Assembly: GCA_002077045.2 (NCBI GenBank)
Contig: KZ111144.1
Span: 81,854-145,853 of the forward strand
From: Rachicladosporium sp. CCFEE 5018
Taxonomy: Eukaryota; Ascomycota; Dothideomycetes; Cladosporiales; Cladosporiaceae
Length of the DNA stretch: 64,000 nt
Direction of reading: 5' to 3'
Shown: piece after piece, positions 10,522 to 21,970 of the stretch
Numbering within the stretch: the first letter of the stretch is position 1
Layout: each line of letters starts with the position of its first letter
Program-made: the position numbers and the translations under genes
The notes under the pieces: generated by a model
Seen by the model: the letters and a program-made list of their open reading frames with translations, nothing else
What the model was told of the DNA's origin: nothing
Databases searched by the model: none

Positions 10522-11353
10522 ATGGCAACACCACAGCCCGAAGAGCTCGAGCCCGAAGGAACCGAGGGGTTCAAGGTTGGCGAGAAGAAGACGATTGACG
10601 AGTATCAGAAGCTGGGTAAGTTCCCTTGCTGACATTTTGACGCAAGTCACGCACCGTCAGCCCCCATGACTTCTCGTTCAACGCGAACGAGTTGCCCAAT
10701 GTTGCCACGCCTCCCCACCGAACTGAGAGACTAACTCAACATCCAGACGAAAACGATGCCTCCCTCCGCAAATGGAAGCAATCCCTCGGTCTCGGCACCG
10801 GAACGCCCATCTCAGACCCTTCGGACCCGCGCAAAGTCATCCTCATTTCTCTGGGCCTAGAAGTCGACGGCCGCAGCGACATCATCATCGACCTCACGCA
10901 GAAAGGTGCTCTAGATAGTCTGGCAAAGAAGCCCTTCACGATCAAGGAAGGCGCGACGTTCCGGATGAAGGCAAAGTTCCGAGTGCAGCATGAGATCCTG
11001 AGTGGGATGAAGTATGTGCAGGTGGTGTCGAGGATGGGCGTGAAGCAGAAGATGCAGGAGATGATCGCAAGTTATGACTCAAAATGATGGATCTGAGCGA
11101 ATACTGACCTCATTACAGGGCTCGTACTCGCCGAACACGACTGACAAGCCAGAATATGAGAAGAAATGTAGGTCGATCTGTTGCGCTCATCAAGAATTAT
11201 CACTGAATCCTCTCAGTCGAGCCAGAGACAGCACCATCCGGCATGCTCGGACGAGGCCACTACGAAGCCATCTCTCGGTTCGTGGACGATGACAAGCACG
11301 ACTACCTCATGTTCAAGTGGTCATTCGACATCAAGAAGGACTGGAAGGAATGA
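10522..11353 (+). CDS. RDI1: Rho GDP-dissociation inhibitor
   Basis: Cytosolic chaperone that extracts prenylated Rho/Cdc42 GTPases from membranes. Exons 10522-10615, 10747-11066, 11119-11167 and 11217-11353 give 199 residues (yeast Rdi1 202). Family blocks are SLRKWKQSLGLGTG, DIIIDLTQKGALDSL, KPFTIKEGATFRMKAKFRV, SYSPNTTDKPEYEKK, SGMLGRGHYEAISRFVDDD and the C-terminal FKWSFDIKKDWKE. The third intron begins with GCAAGT, a canonical GC-AG intron; a GT donor would not restore the MIGSYSPNTT junction. The first intron is unusually long for this window (131 nt). Confidence 0.95.
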
Positions 11354-11618
11354 ATGGAGCTCAATTGCATCATCTGAAGCGTTTGCATGTCCGGGCGTCT
11401 GATCCATTATAAGTATGAGCGTGCCCCCAAATATCGCGCGCCTGGCTTTTGCCACTCATGAGAAGCATGAAGTCCCGAATGAAACACGTTCCGAAACCCG
11501 TCCAGTCGCTAGAACGCTCAACGCACAAAAGCAGCTCCTCGAGTCATCTCATTCGTCAATGTCCTGTCCCTTCAGATGCTTGATGCCGTGTATATCACTG
11601 CAACACTAGTCAGCTCTC

Positions 11619-12959
11619 TCAATGTGATCCCTTTCGTTCTGCAGATGCAACACACTCGAACCTCCGGACCAGCGTCCCCTCCCCACCCTTCTCCAGATCA
11701 ATCCCAAAGACATAGAATCCACCCTCACTCGTAGCAACCATCACACTCGGAGCATGACTTCCCATAGCAACGACACTCTTGACCGGCGCGCCACTGCCGC
11801 CCACCACGCGAGGTATCCGCACCCAAGCGAAGTCCCGTTGTGGTTCCCACATCTCCGTCACGCTGGAGGGGAGGTAGCCGGCGGCACGTGAGACGAAGCC
11901 GGTGCTGACGTTTTGGGATGTGCGACGGATCATGGACATGAAGTTCGGAGGACGGGTGGTCGAGGTTGCTAAGGGCTCGGGGTAGTCGGGGATGGGGGAC
12001 TCGGACGTCGTCTCGGAGGCCGATGGACTCGTACTGCGTTCGCGCGCGCGGGAGGAGGTGAGCGTAGGTGAGCCAGGAGGTGAGGCCGAGGAGCCGTTGT
12101 GAGGTGTCTGGGAGGACGGAGCTGCGAGCTTGAAGATGTGGACTGTTTCTGTTGCGGAGGAGACGCAGAGGAGCGTGCTGGTGGAGTTGAAGCTCATGCT
12201 GTATATTCTGGCCGGCATGCTGCCTCGACGGAATTGGAAGAGCTTCTTGCCTGTAGGGATTGCGAAGATGCGGATGATCGTACCTTTCTCGGACGAGGTA
12301 GCCATAAGCGTACCGTCGTTGTTTAGGGCTATGCAGGAGACTGGTGTTTGGTGGGCGGGTATTACTGTGACTTCCTCCATCTTGTTGAGGTTGTAGAGTA
12401 GAACATCGCCGCTAATGGTCTCCTTGACGATCGCGCTGGGGACATGGGCAGGTTGCGTTGGCCGGCCAGGTTGGGACTTTTGGTAGTGTGGGAGGGCGAG
12501 ATAGTTGTTCTCTGAGTTTGGACTCACTGCGCAGATTCCAGCGGGGTTCAGTGGCGTGAGTTGTGAGTGTAGCATCTTCATGTTGCTCAGATCGTAGATG
12601 AACACCGTCTCCTCAAGCACGATGACTAGCCTCTTCCGGTTCATCTTCAGTGACACCACCATGCCATGGAACGTGAGCTCGCATATTGTCGATTTCCGCT
12701 TGGTGTTGACGATGCGAAGCAGACGAGGTGTGAGTATCAGGGCAACCAGCGAGGTCGAGAAGAGCTGCTCCACAAGCGAGATGTCCTCCTCATATGTCTG
12801 CTGTTGGAGCTCGAAAGGATCGGTCTGGTATACCCGTAGTCCTCGTGTTGTGGCTAGAAAGGATCAGTATGCGCCAGGATGAGCTAATGCTTCACTGACC
12901 TTACCGACTGCGAGCTGGCTGTGGTCCTGGTTGAAGGCCACATAGTTTAAGCCGGCCAT
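11619..12959 (-). CDS. ATG18: Autophagy-related PROPPIN ATG18
   Basis: Phosphoinositide-binding beta-propeller needed for autophagosome formation and vacuolar membrane traffic. Exons 12959-12905 and 12853-11619 give 429 residues. The N-terminus MAGLNYVAFNQDHSQLAV spans the splice and matches the first WD-like strand. The lipid-binding FRRG motif is present in LFQFRRGSMP, and VSCIALNNDGTLMATSSEKGT precedes it as usual. A low-complexity Ser/Pro loop and the SMIRRTSQNVSTGF segment follow, then EPQRDFAWVRIP. The 5' end faces TYW4. Confidence 0.95.
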
Positions 12960-13390
12960 GCCGCCGTCGCAGGTGTCGGAATTCGTTGGCGATTTAGTGC
13001 GCTTCCACGACTTTTAGAACAGGAATGTGCGTGCCCAGCAGTTCTTCGTCTCTTCCAAGCATGAGATGCTTTGACGTTGTCGGGACATGGATCTCGAGAG
13101 CTGCCGACTGAGCTTCATGATCGACAGGGTTCGTATCGCACGGGACGGCTGACGGGTAGACCTTAATCGCAACTCAATTCAAGAATCAAGCATTTCCACT
13201 CCAGACACGCATTGGACCTGAAGTCTTTGCGAGCATTCATTAGCCATAGTGCCGCGTAGCCATCTGGAGATGTACCCCTCGTCAGTGTTCCCGCGCTGAG
13301 AGTGGCATCGCGACGATGTTCGAAAATGACACGATCCACGCCTTCCAGCGTGCCACTCCGAAGCGAACCCACGAGCCAAATATATCCAAT
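12960..13390. other. Divergent intergenic region ATG18/TYW4
   Basis: 431 bp between two divergent starts. Contains an in-frame ATG for TYW4 at 13316, but the MADSTKDD start at 13391 matches the family better. Confidence 0.5.
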
Positions 13391-16300
13391 ATGGCAGACA
13401 GTACCAAGGATGACTTTATCATGGACACGAACAACTCCAGCATCGTCTCTAAGCGGTCAGTCGAGAAGCTGTACTATGCTGGCCAGCCCGAGTACTTTCG
13501 CTATTTCGTCAACAAGTTCAAGCGACGATCACCGCTGATCAATCGAGGATACTGGCTTCGGATGCGTGCTATCGAGCACACGGTGCAGCGGTTCCTCGAG
13601 GAGCCGACTACGAAACGAAAAGTGGTAGTCAACTTAGGCTGTGGGTAGTATGTATGTCAAGATGTTCTCGCGGGCAGTGTCAATTTCCTCTAGACTAACG
13701 ATGACCTGCAGCGATCCTTTGCCATGGCTCTTCCTTGGCAAGCTACCCCATCTATGTGACAACACTACGTTCGTCGACGTCGATTACGCCCAGCTTATGC
13801 AGCGCAAGTGCGAGGTCATCAATCGCACTGAGCAGTTGAAAGTGCTTCTCCCTGAACTGAAGCTCACTGACAGAGACCATGGGCTCTTGGCTCACAGTAC
13901 CAACTATGCCGCCGTTGGCTGCGATCTCCGGAGTCTCGATCTTCTGTCACTTGTTCTGCAAGACCATCTGCAGATCGAGGATTGCTCTGTCGCGATACTG
14001 TTCGTTGCTGAGGTGTCAGTCGCATACATGACACAGGATGCCTCGCAAGCAGTATTGGAATGGGCTGCTCGGTATACCGATGTACGGTTCTGTCTGCTGG
14101 AGCAGCACCTGCCTGATGGCGCGGATCATCCGTTCGCGCAGACGATGCTACGGCACTTCGAGAAGCTGCGCACGCCTTTGCATGCTATCGGTACAATAGC
14201 CGACATGAGACAGAGGTTCATAGATGCAGGCTGGTCGGTCAAGAAGATAGACATTAAGCCCCTGTGGGATCTCTGGTCAGATTCCGACTTCTTGACCGCG
14301 AATCAAAGACGCGCGCTTGACAAGATCGAGCCATTTGATGAGTGGGAGGAGTTCGCGCTCTTTGGCTCGCACTATTTCCTGCTGGTGGCTCGAAAGACCG
14401 ATGAGGGTCCGCCCAACGTCCAGTCAGATTCCTTCACTCGACCGACAGCTGATCCCACTCACGTCAAGACGCCAACGTCAGCAAGTCTCAACACAGATGA
14501 TGAAGACGATTCAAGCACATCGTCGGAGGAACACGTCACTCTCGTCACTGCTATTCCACTGAGTGGTCCACACTTTCCGCGGCGTTTCGCCGCCGCATTT
14601 CCAACGGATAGTCGTCAGTCAAAGAGCGCTGGACTACTTGCGGGACTGGGCGCAAAGGAGCGTCTCAGCACAGCAGATACATACACGACTGCCGAAGAGG
14701 TAGTTCCGCTCATCGGCCCCCCTCTTTCGCATGGCCTTATGTGTCACACTATCACCGCATTTGGAGATGGCACAGATTGCCTACTCGTTGGTGGTCGGAT
14801 GTCGCCCAACGCTGCAAGTGCTGCATGCTGGCTCCGACGAGCCGGTCACTGGTCGCAGGTTGCTTCGCTCCCAGAAGGCAGATATCGCCATGCGGCAATA
14901 CAGGTAGCCCGGTACACGCGCAGCACCCCGGAGTGCGGGATCCTGATCATTGGTGGTAAGACGAGTGATAGCCGTGTCCTCGCTGATGCACTTCTTTGGA
15001 CGGAGAGTCGAGGTTGGGTGACTTTGCGAGTCAAGGGCCAATTGCCACCTGCTCGATTTGGCGCGAACATCACGCCAGAGTCACCGTATACGCTTGGTCG
15101 CCTCTTCGGAGGGATGTCTGATGATGGTACTGTGCTCGAAGACTTGTGGACATGGTCGCTGCTGGATGATGGCCGGATACGTTTCGATGAAGATCGAGTA
15201 TCATTTACGGGCCATCTACCACGTCATGAGCTATCTCGCTTCGGAGCGCAGATCCTGTTCTCCGGCCCTAGGTATATCGATGGACTCGCCGTCCTCATAA
15301 TCGGTGGCATCAATGGGCGAGGCATGCTCACGCGCGACACAGAGATTATGAATCTCGAAGCCTCCGCAGACTTCCGCATTGTTGGACATCGGCCATTGTT
15401 GATTGGTCATTCGCTTGCTGATAGGCTAGTCCTTGGTGGCGGTGCAACATGCTTCTCTTTCGGTACGCACTGGAGCCAATGCTGCTACTTGAGCTTTGAT
15501 GACACGCCGGAGCAGCGTGCTACGACGCCGTGGCGTCTCGCGCATGCGGACATACCACATAGTAAGCTGAGCACTCAGCGCCAGCCTGTCAGCGCAGTGG
15601 CAGTTGCAGATGCAGAACCGATGGGATCAGCAGCCACTCTCGAGATTGTACCACGCATACAGCTCGCAGACGAAGCTGCCTTTCGAAGCATTCTTGACGC
15701 TGGCCAGCCTATCATACTCACAAGCTGTGATGTCGGCTCGTGCACCACCAAGTGGACCAGCGAGTACCTGAAGGACGGCATTGGTCACGACCGGGAAATC
15801 GTTGTACACGTCTCACCAGAAAGCAAGATGGACTTTCAAACTAAGAACTTCACCTACGAGACCCAGCGCTTTGGCCCCTTCCTCGACGCCGTCTCAGCAG
15901 GCTCGAAGCTTTATCTTCGTGCTCTGTCCACCACATCGCCCAGCGAAGCGCCTGCCAATCTCGCAACTGATTTCGCTGGCATCGCGCCAGACTTCGTCCT
16001 CCCTGAAGCCCTGTCCTTCATCAAGGATCATCATCACAGCTCTCCCCTCCGCATCTCGGGTCCAGTAACAATGTGGCTGCACTATGATGTAATGGCCAAC
16101 ATACTTTGCCAAATCCGTGGCAACAAACGCCTACTCCTCTACCCACCCTTTGATGTCTCAGCCTTCGACATACCGCCCGGTGCCTCGAGCTCGTCCATAG
16201 ATGTCTTCACAGCCACAACCGCCACAAATCCTCAGCTTACATCAACACACCCACACGAGGTGGTCCTCGCACCAGGCGAGATACTGTACATACCACCACT

Positions 16301-16544
16301 TTGGCTGCATACTGCTGCGCCTACAGAAGGGATGAGCGTAGCTGTCAACGTGTTCTTCAAGAATCTGGCGAAGGGATACGCAGCTGGTAGAGATATCTAT
16401 GGGAATCGAGACTTGGCTGCATATGAGAAGGGACGGAGAGATATCAAGGGTATCGTGAAGGGATTTGAGGGACTGCCATGCGACGTGAAGAATTTCTACT
16501 TGAAGAGGCTGGTGCAGGAGATGAGAGAGCTGAGTGGGCTGTGA
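13391..16544 (+). CDS. PPM2: tRNA wybutosine-synthesizing protein 4, with JmjC domain
   Basis: Carboxyl methyltransferase and methoxycarbonylase acting in wybutosine formation at position 37 of tRNA-Phe. Exons 13391-13644 and 13712-16544 give 1028 residues. The N-terminus has DNSSIVSKRSVEKLYY-type sequence and the SAM-binding VVVNLGCG, whose last glycine codon is split by the 67-nt intron. The middle holds kelch-type repeats (LIIGGKTSD, RLFGGMSDDG, LIIGGINGRG). The C-terminus is a JmjC-type fold with the iron-binding HYD at WLHYDVMANI and distal histidine in PLWLHTA. Size and domain order match filamentous fungal TYW4. Confidence 0.93.
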
Positions 16545-18023
16545 AATGCCGACGTACACTACACGACCATCACATCGAGCAGATACCACTGTTGTCGTGA
16601 TGTTGCCTCGCTCAATGTCCAGGTCGCTCCAGTTGCTACCGTAAAGTCGCGCTAGCGCATTTGCGGCCTTCGAGGCCTAGCCAATACGGTCGCAGACTAG
16701 TCTTCACGAACGACTGAGGTCCAGACAAACGCAAGCTTCAGACTACTGCATAGCACACTTCTCCGAACGAAGGTTTGCGTGCCGCGTGCGGCTCCAGGCC
16801 TTGGGCAAGCTGTGCTCGGGTGGTAGGGCTAGACGCCGATGCATCGATGTCATTGTGAGTACGATGGGTCATGAGTGTCATGCTGATCTGAAACTCGATC
16901 GATGGTAGCATTGAGCGAGTTCAGGCTGCCGTCTCTGTGCTAGAAAAGAGGGGCGAAATCGACCATTGGCATCTCGTTCACCCACGAACACTCGACCCAG
17001 TGGGAGCAAGAGCAGCACTGCTATTGACCAGGAAGGTCAATTGCAGAAGCTCACTTCTGTCATCATCGCCGATATACGCAGTACAAAGATAGGTACAGGT
17101 ACGCGGTATCACGGCACGCGTGAATTCTGCGATTGAGCCCTGCACAAGTGCCACCGGCCGGCGGTGATATCTTCAGTAGTGATCGGTAGAAGTCGAGGGG
17201 TATCCTATGCATGTTATGGTCCAGTGAGTGAGACTCGCGCTGCCTATGCTGTCAATCTCAGACACAGCATTGTTTCGTCGACAACTGCGGCTCGATTGAT
17301 CAGCGTTTCTGGACCGCACAGCAGCGGGTAAGGCGCTGCGGCATGGGTTCGCTGCATGTATTGGCGCTGCACGCGCATGCGAACGCCGTCGAGTCGCCAT
17401 TGACCGTCGCCACATCAGCCAATGTCAAGAATCACTCTCATGTCCTCGGGTCAGCGAGCCGTGTTCGAGGCCACCCATGTAGACCTCCAGCGTCGATCCT
17501 TCGACGTTCATGTCCCTCAATTGGAGGATTGCGGTCCCTACAAGCATCTAGGGCCCGTTTCAGCCTTTGCGGCAAGATCTATGATTGGTTCTCGTCCGCT
17601 ATCGCGCCCCACTCTGTGCCCCGCGATTGCTATTGCTAGCGTGCTATCAATTGGGTGTGTCGCAACTGTTCCAGAAGGCCATGCGGTTCCAGTCCTTCCC
17701 TTCACTCTTCGATCAACCCACTGTCCTACCTTCTGTGTCTGTAAGATTTGAAAAGTCGCTCCGACGGCAATTGCGTGAATAGTTCCGGTATCCATTGGGA
17801 GTTCTGTGACTTACTAAGACTGTACGATATCGCGGAGCTACATTCCGCTGTGCCAGATTGTGAACAAGCACGAAACATTCGCGGGGCTTATCGTAAGAGA
17901 GCCATAACACGATATAGAGGCATTGAGCGCAGACAGCGAGAGTGTCGCGTGCCTCAGTAAACCCGACACGAGTGAAAACATCAACATCAAAATCACCGGC
18001 GATCACGACCTTCCACCAGTGTA
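16545..18023. other. 1.5 kb without a recognisable gene
   Basis: No open frame here shows family signatures, and the longest (17538-17795 minus, 17422-17751 plus) overlap each other on opposite strands. It may hold regulatory sequence or a decayed element. No terminal inverted repeats were noticed by eye. Confidence 0.45.
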
Positions 18024-20034
18024 ATGGCCACTATCTTAGCTCGGCCGACGACCCTACCAGGACGAAGCACGCCTCCACCAGGCCACTTGAGCCTCAACAC
18101 TTCGCAGCGAGGAACGCCAGCTGCGATTCCAAATAAGCACATACCTCATTGCTCGCCTGGACCACGACCAGCGAGTCGACTGATCAGCTCTCCAACGTCT
18201 CCGCCATCAGCGACACCGGGCACAGAGACAACCTCGCCGCTGTACCCTCCGACTGGCTACAAAAAGGCAAGTGTGTCAGATGTCCCAGTCTACGCTCTGT
18301 CTGGCACACAGCTAGCTCAGGCTTTCGACCATCTTGCATCTCAGCCGCTTCCCTCTGCGAAACATGTCTTCCCCTGGCTGCATGGCTTGCACGCCGACAA
18401 CCAGCTCCAACTCGCCTTCTTCATCGCCCGGAAAAAGTCCCTTCGCCGGACACCGCGAGGATTGCGCGGCATCACGATTGTCAAAGCCGGGGGTGACCTG
18501 ACGCACAGTAAGCTCAAGGGCGCGATTGCACCGGAAGAGATCCTACAAGGGCCGAGCANNNNNNNNNNNNNNNNNNNNNNNNNNNNNNNNNNNNNNNNNN
18601 NNNNNNNNNNNNNNNNNNNNNNNNNNNNNNNNNNNNNNNNNNNNNNNNNNNNNNNNNNCTTGAAATGTGCGCCATGTCGGCTCCAGCCGAGATCGCTTCG
18701 AACGTCTGGCTCGGACCAACGCCAGATCCAAGTATAGCAGGACACGAGGTCTTGCGGAAGACGACGTGCCTACCTTCGATATCATGATCGAGGCTAGTGA
18801 CATCGCTCAGATTCCGGACTCGCGGACATATGATGTGCTGGAAGATCTCCTCGAAGGTCGTACGCAGATCGAGATGGCCGAGGGTGCGGTGCCTCAACTC
18901 GAGTTTCCGGGATCCGGTGCGATCATGCCTCCAACGTGGTCGCAGAATGAGGTCGATGGGCTGGTCGAGGCCTGCAGCTGGATATATCGACAAGCGAATG
19001 GCGTTGTAGATGACCGCAAGCGACGAGACAGTAAGATGTCGTTGGGTGCAGAGGTCGACTCAGATGGTGACAGCGCGATGCACCTGGATGATAGTTCGGA
19101 AATTGACGGTTGGAAGATCCTGGTACACTGCACAGATGGCTACACAGAGTCGTCGCTTCTCGCCCTGGCGTACTTCATGTACGCCGAATGTCTGCCTGTA
19201 CATGATGCGTGGCTCAAACTGCACATGGACAAGAAGCGGAATTTCTTCGCTTACAGCTCCGATGTTGCGTTGCTGAAAGCCATACAACCGCGACTCCTAC
19301 AGGCATCGCCCAAGCATACCGGAGCGATTACACAGCTGTGTCCGCTAGCACCCGCGTGGCTCGAGAGAATGGATGGAAGTCTTCCAAGTCGGATCATGCC
19401 ATACATGTACTTGGGTAATCTAGGGCACGCCAATAACCCAGGCCTTCTCAAGGAGCTTGGGATCGGCCAAGTGCTAAGCGTAGGCGAGCCACTCAGCTGG
19501 GAGGAGAATGCTACTGGCGAGTGGTTGCCGGAGAAGATGTTGTTCGTCGATAAGGTCCAGGACAACGGAGTCGATCCTCTGTGGAACGAGTTCTCTCGGT
19601 GTCTAGAATTCATCGGTCAGTGCGATGGCTTGAGACGGTGGTCCTTGACGATATGCTGACAGTCGCACAGATAAGGGTCGCCGCAACGGTACTGCAACGT
19701 TAGTGCATTGTCGCGTTGGCGTCTCGCGATCTGCAACGATATGTATCGCCGAGGTGATGAACGAGCTGGGCTTGTCATTTCCTCGAGCATACTGCTTCGT
19801 GCGGGCGAGACGACTGAACGTGATCATCCAGCCTCATTTGAGGTTCACGTAAGCTTCGGTACCTTTTCGGAGTGCTCTTCTAGCGTGCGCTAACATGGTC
19901 GCAGGTATGAGCTCCTAAAGTGGGAAGAACTTCAGTGCGAGAAGCGCGGCAAGCCCATGAAGCGCGAGCTGGAGTGGGCGACCATTGCTCGTGAGATCGC
20001 GGCGATGAATAAGCCATACTCCCGGCAAGGGTAG
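18024..20034 (+). CDS. PPS1: Dual-specificity phosphatase PPS1-like, broken by gap and frameshift
   Basis: Protein phosphatase of the dual-specificity family; the catalytic P-loop HCRVGVSRSAT is visible in the exon beginning at 19671. Coding pieces: 18024-18558, a 100-N gap, 18659-19615, 19671-19848, 19905-20034. Before the gap the frame ends ITIVKAGGDLTHSKLKGA, and after it begins EMCAMSAPAEIASNVWLGPTPDP, both as expected for Pps1. The post-gap piece shifts frame between about 18745 and 18757: the GPTPDPS frame runs into a stop while the continuing frame carries DVPTFDIMIEASDIAQ. A one-base deletion near the contig edge would explain it. The C-terminus includes FVRARRLNVIIQPHLRFTYELLKWEE. 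Confidence 0.8.
18559..18658. other. Assembly gap, 100 N
   Basis: Exactly 100 N, the usual placeholder for a gap of unknown length, inside the PPS1-like gene. No sequence is repeated on its two sides, unlike the second gap. Confidence 0.99.
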
Positions 20035-20594
20035 GATGTCCCGCCTGCTAGGTCACAAGGTGACGGTTTCAGAGGCGGCATAGCAGTTCGAGCTGCTGCA
20101 ATTGTTGATGTGTTACGGTCAATCTATGAGGTTACGATGTAATGTGCTAGGGAGCAGATCCGCGGGTTCTTTGCGCCAGGTCCTGGGCTGTCTTGAGTAT
20201 CGGAGATGGCAGGGTGCATTCGCATTCGTGGGTCTGGTCGTCGGCGGCCATCATGGGAGTTCAGAAAGGACTTTGTTTTGCAGGAGTGTAGACCGTTAGC
20301 TCTCGTTGGCGCCGCAGCATGTACTCGAAAGCGTGTCAGAGTCCATGTTACATCATGTCCACCCGGACGAAGATGTAACATAGATTTATATTCGCTTTAC
20401 GAAAGGGGATTTCAGTGTGGCCGAAGATTTGGTGGCTCGAGCTCTCGGACGTTCAACTCCGATTAGACGAACATCGAAGTGTAGATATAGAGATAAATAT
20501 GAGTACGTCTGCGCCTGAACAATCTTGCTTCGGCGGTTCCAGATAATTCCCATCTTCTATTCCCTCCGACGACCGCGCGGCTTCTACTGGCAAG
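20035..20594. other. Intergenic, nothing recognised
   Basis: Between PPS1 and the amidotransferase, both on the plus strand. Only short frames with no family signature. Confidence 0.5.
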
Positions 20595-21497
20595 ATGGTA
20601 AAGCCCTCGCTTCGGATCGCAGTTCTTGAATGTGACGAGCCCATCGGCCGCACGAAAGAGAAGTACGGTGGCTATGGGAACCTTTTCAAAGAGCTGCTAG
20701 AGAATGGCGCGAAGAGTGTCGCAGAGCAGGATGACGATGTCGAGCTCGGCCTGGACGTGACGAAGTACGACGTGGTCAAGCACGAGGTGTACCCTGATCT
20801 GGACAATATAGATGCGGTGCTGTTGACTGGTAGTCGTGAGTCGACCCGTACGATACAGACTAGGGTCACGGCTGATCAATGATCGCTGATGGTAGGTCTT
20901 TCTGTGTGATGTAGGGTACAACTCGTATGACAATGATCCGTGGATCTTGAAGCTTGTGGGATTCACGAAGAAGGTCCTAGCACAGCAGAGAGTACTGTTG
21001 ATTGGGGTGTGCTTTGGACATCAGATCGTGGGCAGGGCAATGGGTGTCAAGGTCGCTTTGAGTGACCGCGGGTGGGAAGTCAGCGTTACGCCGGTGCAGT
21101 TGACTGCGAAAGGCAAGGACCTCTTCAAGGTAGAGGAGCTGGTCAGTCATGTTGATGGTCAAGCCCCTAATCCTAGCTAACAAACTTGCGCAAGGCAATA
21201 CATCAAATGCACCGCGACATCGTATACGAGTTTCCTGAAGGCGTAGAGTCACTCGGCCACTCGCCTCGTTGCGACGTGCAGGGCATGTACATCAAGCATC
21301 GATTGGTCACTGTTCAAGGTCATCCGGAATTCACAGGCGATATCGTGGCGGAGCTACTCGACTCCCGACATGAGAGGGGGATCTTTGACGATGCAATGTA
21401 CGAAGACGGCATGAAGAGGGTGCGGAAGCCTCACGATGGAATCGCTGTTGGTGCGGCGTTCATTCGCTTCCTGCTCGAGCGATACAGGAGCGCCTGA
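20595..21497 (+). CDS. Class I glutamine amidotransferase-like protein
   Basis: Stand-alone GATase1-domain protein, related to the GMP-synthase-like amidotransferases of yeast (YLR126C type). The exact substrate is unknown. Exons 20595-20835, 20915-21141 and 21195-21497 give 256 residues. The nucleophile elbow is GVCFGHQIVGRAMG and the catalytic His/Glu are in QGHPEF. LRIAVLECDEP at the N-terminus and the LLTGSRYNSYDNDPW junction across intron 1 match the family. The second intron has donor GTCAGT and joins EEL to AIHQMHRD. Confidence 0.85.
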
Positions 21498-21970
21498 GCT
21501 GGTGATGTTGGGGCATGAGCGAAACATGTAGACAATAGTTGTAACGAGACCCCATACACCATTTCTAGTAGCCAGGCCCGAGCCAGTCTTCGATCGAGCC
21601 ATTCTGCGATGACAATACCTACTTGTGGCATACGGCTCGTTCGATCTTAGTTCCTCGCTCCGCTCATTGAACGCCTCTTCGCAAACATTCGAGCCTCGGC
21701 GATCTTGCACTGCTGTCCCATTGCCTGCAGGGTCTCGTACATGTACCTAGGTAACTCTAAATTTACATAAACATCTGTTGATTGCGTACCCCTGCACGCT
21801 GACTTTCCTCTCAAACATATTTTCCGTGCGCTCCGGCCACGTGTGGTAGTGTTCTAATTCGACCGAACTTAAAAGCAGAAACCACTGGGCGACCTTACAA
21901 CCCTCTCGAGGATGTATGCGTGGTGCCGTGATCAACGCGACCAAGCATCGACACTCCCGTGCGAGCTTCA
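21498..21970. other. Intergenic, promoter side of YND1
   Basis: No gene recognised. The open frame of YND1 extends upstream only through non-ATG codons. Confidence 0.5.

Noticed and set aside
16545..18023. Short ORFs in the 1.5 kb gap between TYW4 and PPS1
   Set aside because: Overlapping frames on both strands without signatures; no inverted repeats or recognisable transposon remnants noticed.
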